From: an uncultured Lachnoclostridium sp.
Lineage (GTDB): Bacteria; Bacillota; Clostridia; Lachnospirales; Lachnospiraceae
Reading direction: 5' to 3'
Assembly (NCBI GenBank): GCA_930986645.1
Contig: CAKNJS010000019.1
Location: 1 to 44,651, forward strand
DNA length: 44,651 nt
The notes below the pieces were generated by a model that saw only the letters and a program-made list of their open reading frames with translations, was not told the DNA's origin and did not search any database. Below are positions 34,581 to 43,340 of the stretch, one piece after another. How positions within the stretch are numbered: position 1 is the first letter of the stretch; the number at the start of each line of letters is the position of its first letter. The position numbers and the translations under genes were made by a program.

Positions 34581-34595
34581 ATACTTTTTACGTAT
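34581..34595 (-). promoter_or_regulatory. LysR-type regulator box
   Basis: ATAC (34581-34584), seven bases and GTAT (34592-34595) form the classic LysR-family T-N11-A dyad. It is centred about 66 bp upstream of the expected transcription start of the flavodoxin promoter, the usual position of an LTTR recognition site. Confidence 0.65.
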
Positions 34596-34598
34596 ACT

Positions 34599-34641
34599 AA
34601 AAACGGCTATGACATCAAGCAGAGATAATGACGCCATAACC
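34599..34641 (-). terminator. Terminator of the LysR gene
   Basis: GACGCCATAACC (34630-34641) pairs with GGCTATGACATC (34605-34616) using G-U pairs, and on the minus strand the stem is followed by GTTTTTAG. Confidence 0.75.
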
Positions 34642-34649
34642 ATTTTAAA

Positions 34650-35522
34650 TCAGTGTTCCTGTATTGTCTGGACGAAAAGGGAGACTGCCTGTGAAAACAG
34701 ATGATTCTTCTTCCAGAGGATTACACTCCTTGTAATATGCGCAGGGGAGATCGGGCGGAAACAAAGTTCCAGATCCGCATGTATGGACAGAGCTCCGTCG
34801 AGACAGACCGCACAGCCCATCCCCGCTTCCACCAGCAGTGCACTGTTGGAAAGCAGATTATAATAAGCAGGGATATTCAGATGCCTTTCTTCACACTGCA
34901 TCCAGTGGAGAATCTGATTTTTTGCATTTTCTCTCCCCGGCATGATCAGCGGGTACCGCTTGATATCTTCCACTGTTACAGTTTCTTTTGAAGCGAGCTC
35001 ATGATCCTGCCGGACAAGGATGCCCCATGTCTCTTTCTGGGGAAGTCTGACATATTCAAACTTTGAAGTGTCTATCGGCTCCATCACAAGTCCCAGATCA
35101 ATCAGTCCGTGCTCGATCATCTCCTTGATGTTATCCGCCATTCCGTTATAGAGATCAAACTGGACGTCAGGATATTTCTCCCGGAATTCTTTCATATGGG
35201 CAGCCAGCGTCCGTCCTCCCAACGCTTCCGTGGCGCCGATCCGTATGGTTCCGCAGATCACATCCTTCTGATCTGTAAATGTATGCTCCAGCTTGTCTGC
35301 AAGCTCTACAATGGTTTCCGCCTGTTGCTTGAACAGGAAACCTTCATCCGTCAGCGTAACAGAACGTTTTCCCCGGATCAGAAGAGCTGTACCCATCTCA
35401 TCTTCCAGTTCCATCAGCTGCCGGCTGAGGGTCGGCTGTGTTACATGAAGAATATCTGCCGCTCTTGTAATATTTCCTTCGTCCGCTACTGTAAGAAAGT
35501 ATTTCAGTACACGCAGTTCCAT
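34650..35522 (-). CDS. LysR-family transcriptional regulator
   Basis: The protein has 290 residues. The N-terminal winged helix-turn-helix (1-65) includes LKYFLTVADEGNITRAADIL and VTQPTLSRQL, followed by a linker helix and a two-lobed inducer-binding domain (about 90-290, with IRIGATEALGG). GGAGGG precedes the ATG at 35522, and a good promoter lies at 35574-35602. Two 18-bp direct repeats in its leader may be autoregulatory. The likely target is the flavodoxin-reductase unit just downstream, which carries an LTTR box. The inducer is unknown. Confidence 0.92.
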   Translation of the reverse strand: MELRVLKYFLTVADEGNITRAADILHVTQPTLSRQLMELEDEMGTALLIRGKRSVTLTDEGFLFKQQAETIVELADKLEHTFTDQKDVICGTIRIGATEALGGRTLAAHMKEFREKYPDVQFDLYNGMADNIKEMIEHGLIDLGLVMEPIDTSKFEYVRLPQKETWGILVRQDHELASKETVTVEDIKRYPLIMPGRENAKNQILHWMQCEERHLNIPAYYNLLSNSALLVEAGMGCAVCLDGALSIHADLELCFRPISPAHITRSVILWKKNHLFSQAVSLFVQTIQEH

Positions 35523-35533
35523 ACTGTTCCCTC

Positions 35534-35569
35534 CTGTTTTCTGTTCACTAACTGTTTTCCGCTCACTAA
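35534..35569 (-). repeat. Tandem 18-bp repeats in the LysR leader
   Basis: CTGTTTTCTGTTCACTAA (35534-35551) and CTGTTTTCCGCTCACTAA (35552-35569) are adjacent direct repeats with 16 of 18 bases identical. They lie between the -10 element and the ribosome site of the LysR gene. Confidence 0.8.
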
Positions 35570-35573
35570 CTAA

Positions 35574-35602
35574 ATTATATCATCACGGCAGCCCGGCTTC
35601 AA
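35574..35602 (-). promoter_or_regulatory. Promoter of the LysR gene
   Basis: On the minus strand TTGAAG (35597-35602), a 17-bp spacer and TATAAT (35574-35579) give a near-consensus promoter about 50 bp from the start codon. Confidence 0.75.
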
Positions 35603-35668
35603 TTTACAATATTTTTTCAGATTCTCTTTGCAGACTTTTTCCCGGTTTTGTCTATTTTAAACTCTCTA

Positions 35669-35708
35669 TTGACAACCTGCTCTCTGCACCATATAATAAC
35701 ATTGTTAT
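35669..35708 (+). promoter_or_regulatory. Consensus promoter and operator of the TetR-ABC unit
   Basis: TTGACA (35669-35674), exactly 17 bp and TATAAT (35692-35697) are a perfect SigA promoter. ATAACA-T-TGTTAT (35696-35708) is a perfect dyad overlapping the -10 end and start site. TGTTATAT recurs at 35716-35723. This fits repression by the TetR protein encoded just downstream. Confidence 0.8.
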
Positions 35709-35733
35709 ATGACACTGTTATATGGAGGATGCT

Positions 35734-36351
35734 ATGGAAGAAAAGTCATCTAATACACTGGAAAATATTTTTCAGGCCGGCATGGAAGAATTTTCTGACA
35801 AAGGCTTTCTTGGCGCATCCCTGCGTCAGATCGTCAAAAAGGCCGGCGTGACTACCGGGGCCTTCTACGGATATTTTTCCAGTAAGGAGGCCTTGTTCAC
35901 CGCCATTGTAGAGCCGCATGCCGCCGCCCTCATGGGCCGGTATATGGAAGCACAGACTACATTTGCCGAACTTCCTGAGGCAGAACAGCCTTCTCATATG
36001 GGATTGGAATCCGGCGAATGTATCCACTGGATGGTGGATTACATCTGCCGGCACCGGGAGCCGGTGAAACTGCTGCTCTGCCGTTCAGAAGGTACCAGTT
36101 ATGAACATTTTGTCCACAACATGGTCGAGGTGGAAGTAGAATACACGATGAAATATCTGGAAGTCTTACGCCGCCTCGGACAGGATATCCCGGAACTGGA
36201 TGAGCAGATGTGCCATATCATTGCCAGCGGTATGTTTAATGGGGTATTTGAGATCGTGGTACACGATATGCCAAGAGACAAAGCACTGCGCTATGTGGAT
36301 CAGCTGCGGGACTTTTACACAGCCGGCTGGCTGAAATTGATGGGGCAATAG
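35734..36351 (+). CDS. TetR-family transcriptional regulator
   Basis: The protein has 205 residues. The N-terminal helix-turn-helix domain reads FSDKGFLGASLRQIVKKAGV then TTGAFYGYFSSKEALF, the family signature, followed by a helical ligand-binding domain. The start is placed at ATG 35734, five nt after GGAGG; another ATG at 35722 overlaps that ribosome site. It is divergent from LysR and lies 76 bp upstream of the ABC half-transporters on the same strand, so it probably represses itself and them through the dyad at 35696-35708. The ligand is unknown and may be a transported compound. Confidence 0.92.
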   Translation: MEEKSSNTLENIFQAGMEEFSDKGFLGASLRQIVKKAGVTTGAFYGYFSSKEALFTAIVEPHAAALMGRYMEAQTTFAELPEAEQPSHMGLESGECIHWMVDYICRHREPVKLLLCRSEGTSYEHFVHNMVEVEVEYTMKYLEVLRRLGQDIPELDEQMCHIIASGMFNGVFEIVVHDMPRDKALRYVDQLRDFYTAGWLKLMGQ

Positions 36352-36373
36352 CCCCCATCTTTTTTGCATGATG

Positions 36374-36389
36374 GTTAGCCTCATCTAAC
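36374..36389 (+). promoter_or_regulatory. GTTAG-N6-CTAAC dyad before the ABC genes
   Basis: GTTAG (36374-36378) and CTAAC (36385-36389) form a perfect dyad, and GGTTAGCCT resembles half of a DtxR/IdeR-type iron box. It lies between the TetR stop and the ABC start. A metal-responsive operator is possible given the IrtAB-like transporter, but the match covers only one half-site. Confidence 0.3.
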
Positions 36390-36427
36390 TTCATGATAAA
36401 TATTTTCAATAAAAAGGAGGTATCTTT

Positions 36428-38212
36428 TTGAAACCCAAAAAACAAAGCAGCCTGTCTCGTATCTTAGGTTATGCAGGCGGGCACAAAAATCTTACCCTGC
36501 TGGGCTGTATCCTCTCCGCCCTTTCTGCGGTACTGGGGCTGATTCCTTATGTGTGCGTCTGGGCGGCGGCAGGGAATATGATAAAGTCATGGCCCGATCT
36601 TGACAGGGCGGCCGGTCTGGACCGCTGGGGCTGGACCGCGGTATGGACTGCAATCGGCAGTATTATCCTGTATTTTGCAGCGCTGATGTCCACTCATATC
36701 GCCGCCTTCCGCACGGCACGGAATATCCGGCGCGCCGCCATGTCCCACGTGCTGAAACTGCCTCTGGGCTTTTTCACCGGGAACCAGTCGGGACGGCTGC
36801 GGAAGCTGATCGACGACAACGCCGGACTCACCGAAGATCTGCTGGCCCATAAGCTTCCCGATCTGGCAGGGACCATAGTGACGCCTGTTGCCGCTGTTGT
36901 TATGCTGTTCCTCTTTGACTGGAAAATGGGACTTTTGTGTCTGCTCACCATGGCTCTCGCCCTTCTTTCCATGTGTCTGATGATGGGCGGAAAAAACGCG
37001 GGATTTTTCCATCGATATCAGAAAGAAATTGAACGCATGAGCGGTGAGGCGGTGGAATATGTACGGGGAATCCCGGTTGTAAAGATGTTCCAGCAGACAG
37101 TCTACTCATTCAAGGCCTTTTACGCCGCCATAAAGGATTACAGCGATCTGGCAAGCCAGTATGCCATGAGCTGCCGTGTGGGGCAGACCTGTTTCCTGAC
37201 TTGTATCAACGGGGCATTCGTCCTGCTGATTCCGGCCGCTCTTCTGCTGGCCTCCGGCGGGAATGTCCGGACAGTACTGGTTAATTTTATCTTCTACGCC
37301 CTGTTTGCTCCTGCCTGCGGGCAGATGATCAACCGGATCATGTACATGAGCGAGGCTGTCATGGAAGCGGACGAAGCTGTGGGGCGCCTGGATGAAATCC
37401 TCGGCCAGGAGCCTATGGAAGAACCGAAAGTACAAAAACGTCCGGCGGACGCCGCCGTATCTTTTGACCATGTGACCTTTACCTATCCCGGCGCGGACCG
37501 CCCGGCTCTTAACAACGTATCCTTCACTGTCCGGCCCGGCCAGGTAGTGGCGCTGGTAGGGCCGTCCGGCGGCGGCAAGACCACAGCCGCAAGCCTGATT
37601 CCCCGCTTCTGGGATACAGACAGCGGAACCGTCTCGATCGGCGGAGTCAATGTCCGGGAGATGGACACAGAAGAACTGATGAATCAAGTGGCTTTTGTCT
37701 TTCAGGATACCCGGCTGTTTAAAGAAAGCCTTATGGAAAATATCCGGGCTGCCAGACCGTCTGCTTCCAGAGAAGAGGTCATGGCTGCCGCCCATGCCGC
37801 CCAGTGCGACGACATTCTGAGAAAGCTGCCGCAGGGGCTGGATACTGTGGTGGGAACAAAAGGCGTTTATCTGTCCGGCGGCGAGCAGCAGAGAATCGCT
37901 CTGGCGCGGGCCATTTTGAAAGACGCTCCCATCGTAGTGCTGGATGAAGCCACTGCTTTTGCCGACCCGGAAAATGAGCATCAGATCCAGAAGGCCTTTG
38001 AAGTGCTGACAAAGAACAAAACCGTGCTGATGATCGCCCACAGGCTGTCTACCGTACAGGACGCGGATTCCATCATCGTCTTAAGCAGCGGAAAGATCAC
38101 CGAACAAGGCAGCCATGCAAGCCTGCTTGCACAGCATGGCGTTTATGCCGCCATGTGGGAAGAATACCGGCGCAGCGCCCGGTGGAGAGTTGGAAAGGAG
38201 GAAGCGGTATGA
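36428..38212 (+). CDS. ABC half-transporter, IrtA/YbtP-like (membrane and ATPase domains fused)
   Basis: The protein has 594 residues. Six membrane helices (about 20-310) are followed by an ATP-binding domain with Walker A GPSGGGKTT (about 378), signature LSGGEQQRIALARA (about 481), Walker B VVLDEATAFAD and H-loop AHRLST. DEATAFADPENE is characteristic of the IrtA/YbtP branch, exporter-fold transporters that import siderophores in other bacteria. The start is TTG (36428-36430) behind GGAGG. Its stop overlaps the next gene by 4 nt (ATGA), so the two proteins most likely form a heterodimer. Substrate (siderophore, metal complex, drug or peptide) is unproven. Confidence 0.88.
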   Translation: MKPKKQSSLSRILGYAGGHKNLTLLGCILSALSAVLGLIPYVCVWAAAGNMIKSWPDLDRAAGLDRWGWTAVWTAIGSIILYFAALMSTHIAAFRTARNIRRAAMSHVLKLPLGFFTGNQSGRLRKLIDDNAGLTEDLLAHKLPDLAGTIVTPVAAVVMLFLFDWKMGLLCLLTMALALLSMCLMMGGKNAGFFHRYQKEIERMSGEAVEYVRGIPVVKMFQQTVYSFKAFYAAIKDYSDLASQYAMSCRVGQTCFLTCINGAFVLLIPAALLLASGGNVRTVLVNFIFYALFAPACGQMINRIMYMSEAVMEADEAVGRLDEILGQEPMEEPKVQKRPADAAVSFDHVTFTYPGADRPALNNVSFTVRPGQVVALVGPSGGGKTTAASLIPRFWDTDSGTVSIGGVNVREMDTEELMNQVAFVFQDTRLFKESLMENIRAARPSASREEVMAAAHAAQCDDILRKLPQGLDTVVGTKGVYLSGGEQQRIALARAILKDAPIVVLDEATAFADPENEHQIQKAFEVLTKNKTVLMIAHRLSTVQDADSIIVLSSGKITEQGSHASLLAQHGVYAAMWEEYRRSARWRVGKEEAV

Positions 38213-39957
38213 CAAAGAAATTACAGCACATATTTGCTCTCAGCGAAAAAGGGGCAAAAGATCTGGTAAAAGCCGTGATATGGTGCTTTGTGTGCAACTT
38301 AAGCCTGATGCTTCCGGTAGGCGCCGTCCTGTTTACAGTGCAGCATCTCTTGGATTCCATGGAAAACGGAAACAATCCTGTGGATGGATTCTGGATCTAT
38401 ACAGGCTTTGGAGCGGCTGTCCTGATCCTTCTGTTCATTCTCCACTGGTTCCAGTACGCTTCCCTGTATCTGGCAACCTATAAGGAGAGTGCCAACAGGC
38501 GGATAAGCCTTGCAGAAACTCTGCGCCGCCTTCCCTTAAGCTTTTTCGGAAACCGGGATCTGAGCGACCTGACATCCACCATGATCGCGGACTGCTCCAG
38601 TCTGGATCAGATGTTTTCCCACTATGTGCCCCAGCTGTTTGCTTCTGTTTTCTCCACACTGGTGATCGGCATTGCCATGTTCCTTTGCGACTGGAAGATG
38701 GCGCTTGCCGTATTGTGGGTGGTTCCGGCGGCAGTGCTGCTCACAGCAGGGAGCAAGAAGATCCAGGATTCCTTCGGTACTAAAAATATTTTAAACAAGA
38801 GGGCGGCAGCCGAATGCATTCAGGAAGGACTGGAAACCATACGGGATATCAAGGCCTGCTGCCGGGAGGAAGCCTACATGGGGAAACTGGAGGAAAAGCT
38901 GGCCGTCATGGAGAAAGGCTCCATCCACTCAGAGCTGGCAACCGGCGTGTTTGTTTGCTCCGCACAGGCTTTCATGCGTCTGGGGCTGGCTACCACCATC
39001 CTGACCGGAGGAGCGCTTCTGGCAGCCGGGGAGATCTCTTTCCTCTATTTTCTGGGATTCCTCTTTGCCGCCGCAAGACTTTACGATCCGCTGGGGCTGG
39101 CACTTCAGAATATCGCCGCCACCTTCAATACCAAACTGCAGATTGAACGGATGCGTTCCATTCTGGAACAGCCGGTACAGGAAGGCTCAAAAGAGTTTGC
39201 TCCAAAGAACTGCGATATCACATTTGACCATGTTTCCTTTGCCTACCGGGAAGGGGACGGCGTGCTGGAGGATGTAAGCTTTACCGCCAGACAGGGAGAA
39301 GTGACCGCTCTCATCGGTCCCTCCGGAGGCGGGAAATCCACTGCATGCAAACTGGCCGCCCGTTTTTGGGACGTTACCGGAGGGAAAGTCACCCTTGGAG
39401 GGGTGGATGTATCCGGTGTGGATCCGGAAACACTGTTAAAATATTATTCCATGGTATTTCAGGACGTTGTTCTGTTTCGGGATACGGTGATGGAAAATAT
39501 ACGTCTTGGCCGCCGGGGAGCCACGGATGAGGAAGTCATCGCAGCAGCCAGAGCCGCCCGGTGCGATGAATTTATACAAAAGCTCCCGAAAGGCTATCAG
39601 ACCATGATCGGAGAAAACGGCTCCACCCTCTCCGGCGGCGAGCGGCAGAGGATCTCCATCGCCCGCGCCCTTTTGAAGGATGCACCTGTCATTCTCCTTG
39701 ACGAGGCGACTGCCAGCCTGGATGTAGAGAACGAAAGTGCTGTTCAGGAAGCTCTCTCCCGCCTGCTTCAGGGCAAGACAGTGCTGGTCATCGCCCACAG
39801 GATGCGCACTGTCGCCGGGGCAGACCACATCGTTGTGCTGGAAAACGGGCATGTGGCACAGCAGGGCACTCCGGAAGAACTGATGGAACAGGGCGGTCTT
39901 TACCGCCGTATGGTGGAACTTCAGAAAGAAACGGCCCAGTGGAAGCTGGGAACGTAA
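38209..39957 (+). CDS. ABC half-transporter, IrtB/YbtQ-like partner
   Basis: The protein has 582 residues. Six membrane helices (about 20-300) precede an ATP-binding domain with Walker A GPSGGGKST (about 370), signature LSGGERQRISIARA (about 474), Walker B ILLDEATASLD and AHRMRT. The start is ATG 38209 with GGAGG in the end of the previous gene; a longer reading from 38155 is rejected. Both ATPase sites of the pair look intact. It partners with the preceding half-transporter, and a terminator follows at 39987-40030. Confidence 0.88.
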   Translation: MTKKLQHIFALSEKGAKDLVKAVIWCFVCNLSLMLPVGAVLFTVQHLLDSMENGNNPVDGFWIYTGFGAAVLILLFILHWFQYASLYLATYKESANRRISLAETLRRLPLSFFGNRDLSDLTSTMIADCSSLDQMFSHYVPQLFASVFSTLVIGIAMFLCDWKMALAVLWVVPAAVLLTAGSKKIQDSFGTKNILNKRAAAECIQEGLETIRDIKACCREEAYMGKLEEKLAVMEKGSIHSELATGVFVCSAQAFMRLGLATTILTGGALLAAGEISFLYFLGFLFAAARLYDPLGLALQNIAATFNTKLQIERMRSILEQPVQEGSKEFAPKNCDITFDHVSFAYREGDGVLEDVSFTARQGEVTALIGPSGGGKSTACKLAARFWDVTGGKVTLGGVDVSGVDPETLLKYYSMVFQDVVLFRDTVMENIRLGRRGATDEEVIAAARAARCDEFIQKLPKGYQTMIGENGSTLSGGERQRISIARALLKDAPVILLDEATASLDVENESAVQEALSRLLQGKTVLVIAHRMRTVAGADHIVVLENGHVAQQGTPEELMEQGGLYRRMVELQKETAQWKLGT

Positions 39958-39986
39958 CAGCCGCCCTCACCGAAAAAAATGAAAAT

Positions 39987-40030
39987 GGCCCGTATGTCAA
40001 GAAAATTTCTTTTCATACGAGCCGTTTTTT
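39987..40030. terminator. Bidirectional terminator between convergent units
   Basis: GGCCCGTATG (39987-39996) pairs with CATACGAGCC (40014-40023) with one mismatch. TTTTTT follows on the plus strand (40025-40030), and a T-rich run follows on the minus strand. It ends both the TetR-ABC unit and the ECF sigma operon. Confidence 0.75.
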
Positions 40031-40099
40031 ATGCAGTTCCATAAGGATGTTCTTCTTTGCCCTCCGTATCTTTCAACAATTCTCCCAGTCCTATCCTTC

Positions 40100-41203
40100 T
40101 CAGATTGGTAATTTTTTCTGGTATCTCCAGCTGCTGATAGTACATAATATTAATATACACATAGCAATCATTACCGGAATAATCAAGATTCTATATATGT
40201 CCAGCAGAACAACTGTCATGATCATAAATAAAGGCGTTCCCGTTATGAGTAAATATCCTGCGCCGCTTCCCATAAGCCGGATTAACAAAGGAGACAGCCA
40301 TATCATACATGATACACTCACCGCATGAAATAAAGTTTTGGTATGTGCTGATACACAGACCGTAATCGCACAAAGCGAGAGCAATGCCAGATAATCTAGT
40401 ACTAAAGTCAGAGAAGCAAAATACAATACTGTTTTCATTGTCTCAGGGCTCTCGGGATTTAAGCTATTTGCCAGCACAGTTCCGATTATACAGTCTTTCC
40501 CCTCAAATCCGTATACCGCCCCTATACAAACAGATACACAAACCACTATAGCAATATAAATTATTGTTGTCATTGTAAAACAAGCTGCTATTTTTGCTAT
40601 AATATCTTTGGATTTACCTTCTTCACTTGTAAACAGTAACGCTGACATGTTATTTTGATATTCTTCTGAAAATACAGGTGATACACCAACTAAAACTAAA
40701 ACACTTCCTAAAATCATCCCAAGCTGCAATATATCAAAAAATACTGTCCATCCTTTTGTATAATCAAGTATGATTTCATTTCCCCCTGCTTCCGCTGCTC
40801 TTCCTAAATCAGTTTGAGAAATTGTATACAGGGAAGTCGAAACTTTATAGTCATCCCAATCCCTGAAATAACCATTTCCTAAATATTCTGTTATAAACCC
40901 GTTAAGGTAATTCTGATCTCTGAAATCTCCGTAGTATTCTTCAACTTTAGACGGGAATCCGTATTTCTCAATAATCTGTTCTGCTTTATCATCCGTTAAT
41001 ACTCCCCTGAATTCTTTTGTAATTTTACGATCCTCCTGAACCGCTTTATATCCGGTATATAACTTGCCATTAACAGTACTTCTTTCATCTCCTGCATTTA
41101 CAAAATAAAAATAAAGGAGCAAAATTCCCAGCACACATAATAAACAAACTACAAAGAATTTCCTGTAAAATAACTTGAACAATTCAGTTTTATATAATCT
41201 CAT
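40100..41203 (-). CDS. ABC-2 type transporter permease
   Basis: The protein has 367 residues. One helix near the N-terminus (about 15-35) is followed by an external domain of roughly 120 residues and five more helices (about 158-360), the layout of ABC-2 permeases in bacteriocin or bacitracin defence exporters. It overlaps the ATPase gene by 14 nt and is the last gene of the sigma-factor operon. Substrate unknown. Confidence 0.8.
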   Translation of the reverse strand: MRLYKTELFKLFYRKFFVVCLLCVLGILLLYFYFVNAGDERSTVNGKLYTGYKAVQEDRKITKEFRGVLTDDKAEQIIEKYGFPSKVEEYYGDFRDQNYLNGFITEYLGNGYFRDWDDYKVSTSLYTISQTDLGRAAEAGGNEIILDYTKGWTVFFDILQLGMILGSVLVLVGVSPVFSEEYQNNMSALLFTSEEGKSKDIIAKIAACFTMTTIIYIAIVVCVSVCIGAVYGFEGKDCIIGTVLANSLNPESPETMKTVLYFASLTLVLDYLALLSLCAITVCVSAHTKTLFHAVSVSCMIWLSPLLIRLMGSGAGYLLITGTPLFMIMTVVLLDIYRILIIPVMIAMCILILCTISSWRYQKKLPI

Positions 41204-42080
41204 TTTTTATCTCCTGCGGATTTCTAGTAAAATATAAATAAATATCTTCTAACGCCGTTTCTGCCTTTACTGAATCGGAAGTTGGTTTTTCATCTGAAAC
41301 AATACGCAATTCCACACATTTATCCAGATTTCTTATGTTGCTCACGATAAATTTTTCACTGTATTCTGCTGCTTCCTCTTCTGGCACATTACATTTCCAT
41401 ACGATTTGCTTCACCTCATCCGCCAGCTGTTCTTCTGTTCCCATTTTGATAATTTTTCCCTCATGCATAATCATGATCTGATCCGCAATATATTCTATAT
41501 CCGAGACAATATGGGTTGACAGAAGTACAATACGTTTTTTCCCAAGCGAACTTATAATATTCCGAAACCGAACTCTTTCTTTGGGATCTAACCCTGCTGT
41601 AGGTTCATCTAATATCAGAATTTCCGGATCATTTAACAATGCCTGTGCAATCCCCAGCCGCTTCATCATTCCTCCGGAGTACGTTTTTAATTTTTGTTTT
41701 TCCACTTGTTTCAGACCTGCAAGTTCTAAGAGCTCATCAATACGATTTCTGGCATGGTCTGCCGGAATTGCTTTCAACGCTGCCATGTAATTTAAAAATC
41801 GTAAAGCAGAAAACTCCCTGTAACAGCCTAACTCCTGCGGCAGGTAGCCCAATAATCTGCGATATTCTTTTCCCAGCTGCTGAATACCGATGTTGTCACA
41901 ACGTATATTTCCGGAATCAGGCTTTAAAATTCCGCAGATCATTCTCATAAGAGTCGTTTTTCCAGCCCCATTCTCTCCCAACAATCCATAAATCCCGTTT
42001 TCCATATGCAGATCTGTTTTTTGTACCGCTGTTTTGTCTCCGAATTTCTTTTCCACACCAATTAAATCTAATCTGTGCAT
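41190..42080 (-). CDS. ABC transporter ATP-binding protein
   Basis: The protein has 296 residues and a single ATPase domain: Walker A GENGAGKTT (about 35-43), Q-loop GYLPQELG, signature YSGGMMKRLGIAQAL, Walker B ILILDEPTAGLD and H-loop STHIVSD, followed by a C-terminal extension. It closely resembles BcrA-like ATPases that pair with ABC-2 permeases. Its start overlaps the upstream membrane-protein gene by 13 nt, and its end overlaps the permease by 14 nt, so translation of the whole operon is probably coupled. Confidence 0.93.
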   Translation of the reverse strand: MHRLDLIGVEKKFGDKTAVQKTDLHMENGIYGLLGENGAGKTTLMRMICGILKPDSGNIRCDNIGIQQLGKEYRRLLGYLPQELGCYREFSALRFLNYMAALKAIPADHARNRIDELLELAGLKQVEKQKLKTYSGGMMKRLGIAQALLNDPEILILDEPTAGLDPKERVRFRNIISSLGKKRIVLLSTHIVSDIEYIADQIMIMHEGKIIKMGTEEQLADEVKQIVWKCNVPEEEAAEYSEKFIVSNIRNLDKCVELRIVSDEKPTSDSVKAETALEDIYLYFTRNPQEIKNEII

Positions 42081-42832
42081 AGTATATCTCCCTTATTAAT
42101 TTCGATAAAAAGCCGCCTGATTTGCATACATAAAAAAATACATCCAATTACAAATGCAATACACCAAATCGTAAATGCAGATGCAAAATATAATCCGGGA
42201 ACTGAAGAAAGACCTAATATAATAATCACAGAAAGCATCCCGATAACTAAAAAATATGTTTTTCTTCTTCCTGTCTCTGTCAACAGTATTGCCATACATA
42301 TAGATACGGTAAATAAAAAAGGGACGCCTATATAAACTCCAACCTGTAGAAACCAGATCTTCCACTGTCCGCTTACATAAATTGTTATAAACATAAAAGT
42401 AATTAAATTTAACGAACCCAATATAGTCATTTCAATACCTGCCAGTTGTCTAACGTTAAAATAACAAGTATCGAATAATTCAGCCATTCCACCTGTAAAG
42501 ATATTCGATAAAATTAATATGGATATCCATCCTGAAACAGACGATGCCGCCATTGCAAAAACTGTTATATCCTTTGCAGAAATATCATATCTTTTTAAAA
42601 CTAAAAATACTGCAGCTATTGCCAGATTCATTATAAAATCTATCAGCCATAAATGTTTATCCATATAGTACAATTGGCTTCTGACTGTTTGAAACCAATT
42701 ATTTACAGGTGTGATTTCCTTTTTGCTTACTTCATCGGATAATATTTTCAATATCCTGTCCTTTTTTTCACTATCAATAATTATTCTTTTATTCGTATTT
42801 TCAAACCATATTTGTAAATCGTTATTCTTCAT
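42068..42832 (-). CDS. Membrane protein, possible anti-sigma factor
   Basis: The protein has 254 residues. A charged cytoplasmic N-terminus (1-60, with EKKDRILKILSDEVSKKE) is followed by six predicted helices (about 62-245). It overlaps the ECF sigma gene by 11 nt and the ABC ATPase by 13 nt. The second gene of an ECF operon often encodes a membrane anti-sigma factor with a soluble N-terminal sigma-binding part, and this layout fits, although no zinc anti-sigma motif (HxxxCxxC) is seen. It could instead be a transporter component. Confidence 0.65.
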   Translation of the reverse strand: MKNNDLQIWFENTNKRIIIDSEKKDRILKILSDEVSKKEITPVNNWFQTVRSQLYYMDKHLWLIDFIMNLAIAAVFLVLKRYDISAKDITVFAMAASSVSGWISILILSNIFTGGMAELFDTCYFNVRQLAGIEMTILGSLNLITFMFITIYVSGQWKIWFLQVGVYIGVPFLFTVSICMAILLTETGRRKTYFLVIGMLSVIIILGLSSVPGLYFASAFTIWCIAFVIGCIFLCMQIRRLFIEINKGDILCTD

Positions 42833-43340
42833 AATCTGCCATTTCCTTTCTCATTTTTTCAATACCGGAACGATAACGGGATTTTACAGTAGATAGATTA
42901 CATCCAAGCATTTCAGCAATCTCTTTAAACCGCAAATCACCCTGAATCCTCAAAACAACTACTTCTCTCTGCTCGAAGGGTATTCTATTTAAAATGGCAT
43001 TGATATAAAGTTTAAATTCAATATTACTTAATTCTTTATCAACACAAACTTCATCTTCTGATATCTCCACGATATCTCCCCGTTTTTTAAGCCTAAGGTA
43101 ATCTCTGCAGAGATTTCTGGCTATGATCAATAAATATCCCTTTAAATTCTTATAAGTATATGTATCAATATATTTGATAAACCTTAAAAAGACTTCCTGT
43201 GAAATATCATAAGAATCCAATTCATTCAAAGTGAGATAAAAACAAAACCTGTAAATATCATCATAATATTTATCTATAATTACATTTAATGCCTCTTTAT
43301 TTCCGGCACGAACTTCCCGAATAAGTTCTCTATCGTTCAC
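42822..43340 (-). CDS. ECF-type RNA polymerase sigma factor
   Basis: The protein has 172 residues. Sigma region 2 (about 15-80) includes DIYRFCFYLTLNELDSYDIS and QEVFLRFIKY. Region 4 (about 115-165) includes IPFEQREVVVLRI and FKEIAEMLGCNLSTVKSRYR. There is no region 3, as expected for ECF factors. The start is GTG (43338-43340) with GGAG 6 nt upstream. It heads an overlapping operon with a membrane protein and an ABC exporter, an arrangement used to sense envelope stress or antimicrobial peptides and induce the exporter. The upstream region is AT-rich and no promoter could be assigned with confidence. Confidence 0.92.
   Translation of the reverse strand: MNDRELIREVRAGNKEALNVIIDKYYDDIYRFCFYLTLNELDSYDISQEVFLRFIKYIDTYTYKNLKGYLLIIARNLCRDYLRLKKRGDIVEISEDEVCVDKELSNIEFKLYINAILNRIPFEQREVVVLRIQGDLRFKEIAEMLGCNLSTVKSRYRSGIEKMRKEMADYEE

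Noticed and set aside
37106-38041. A 311-codon minus-strand open frame opposite the first ABC gene.
   Set aside because: It is the antisense shadow of clear ABC transporter motifs.
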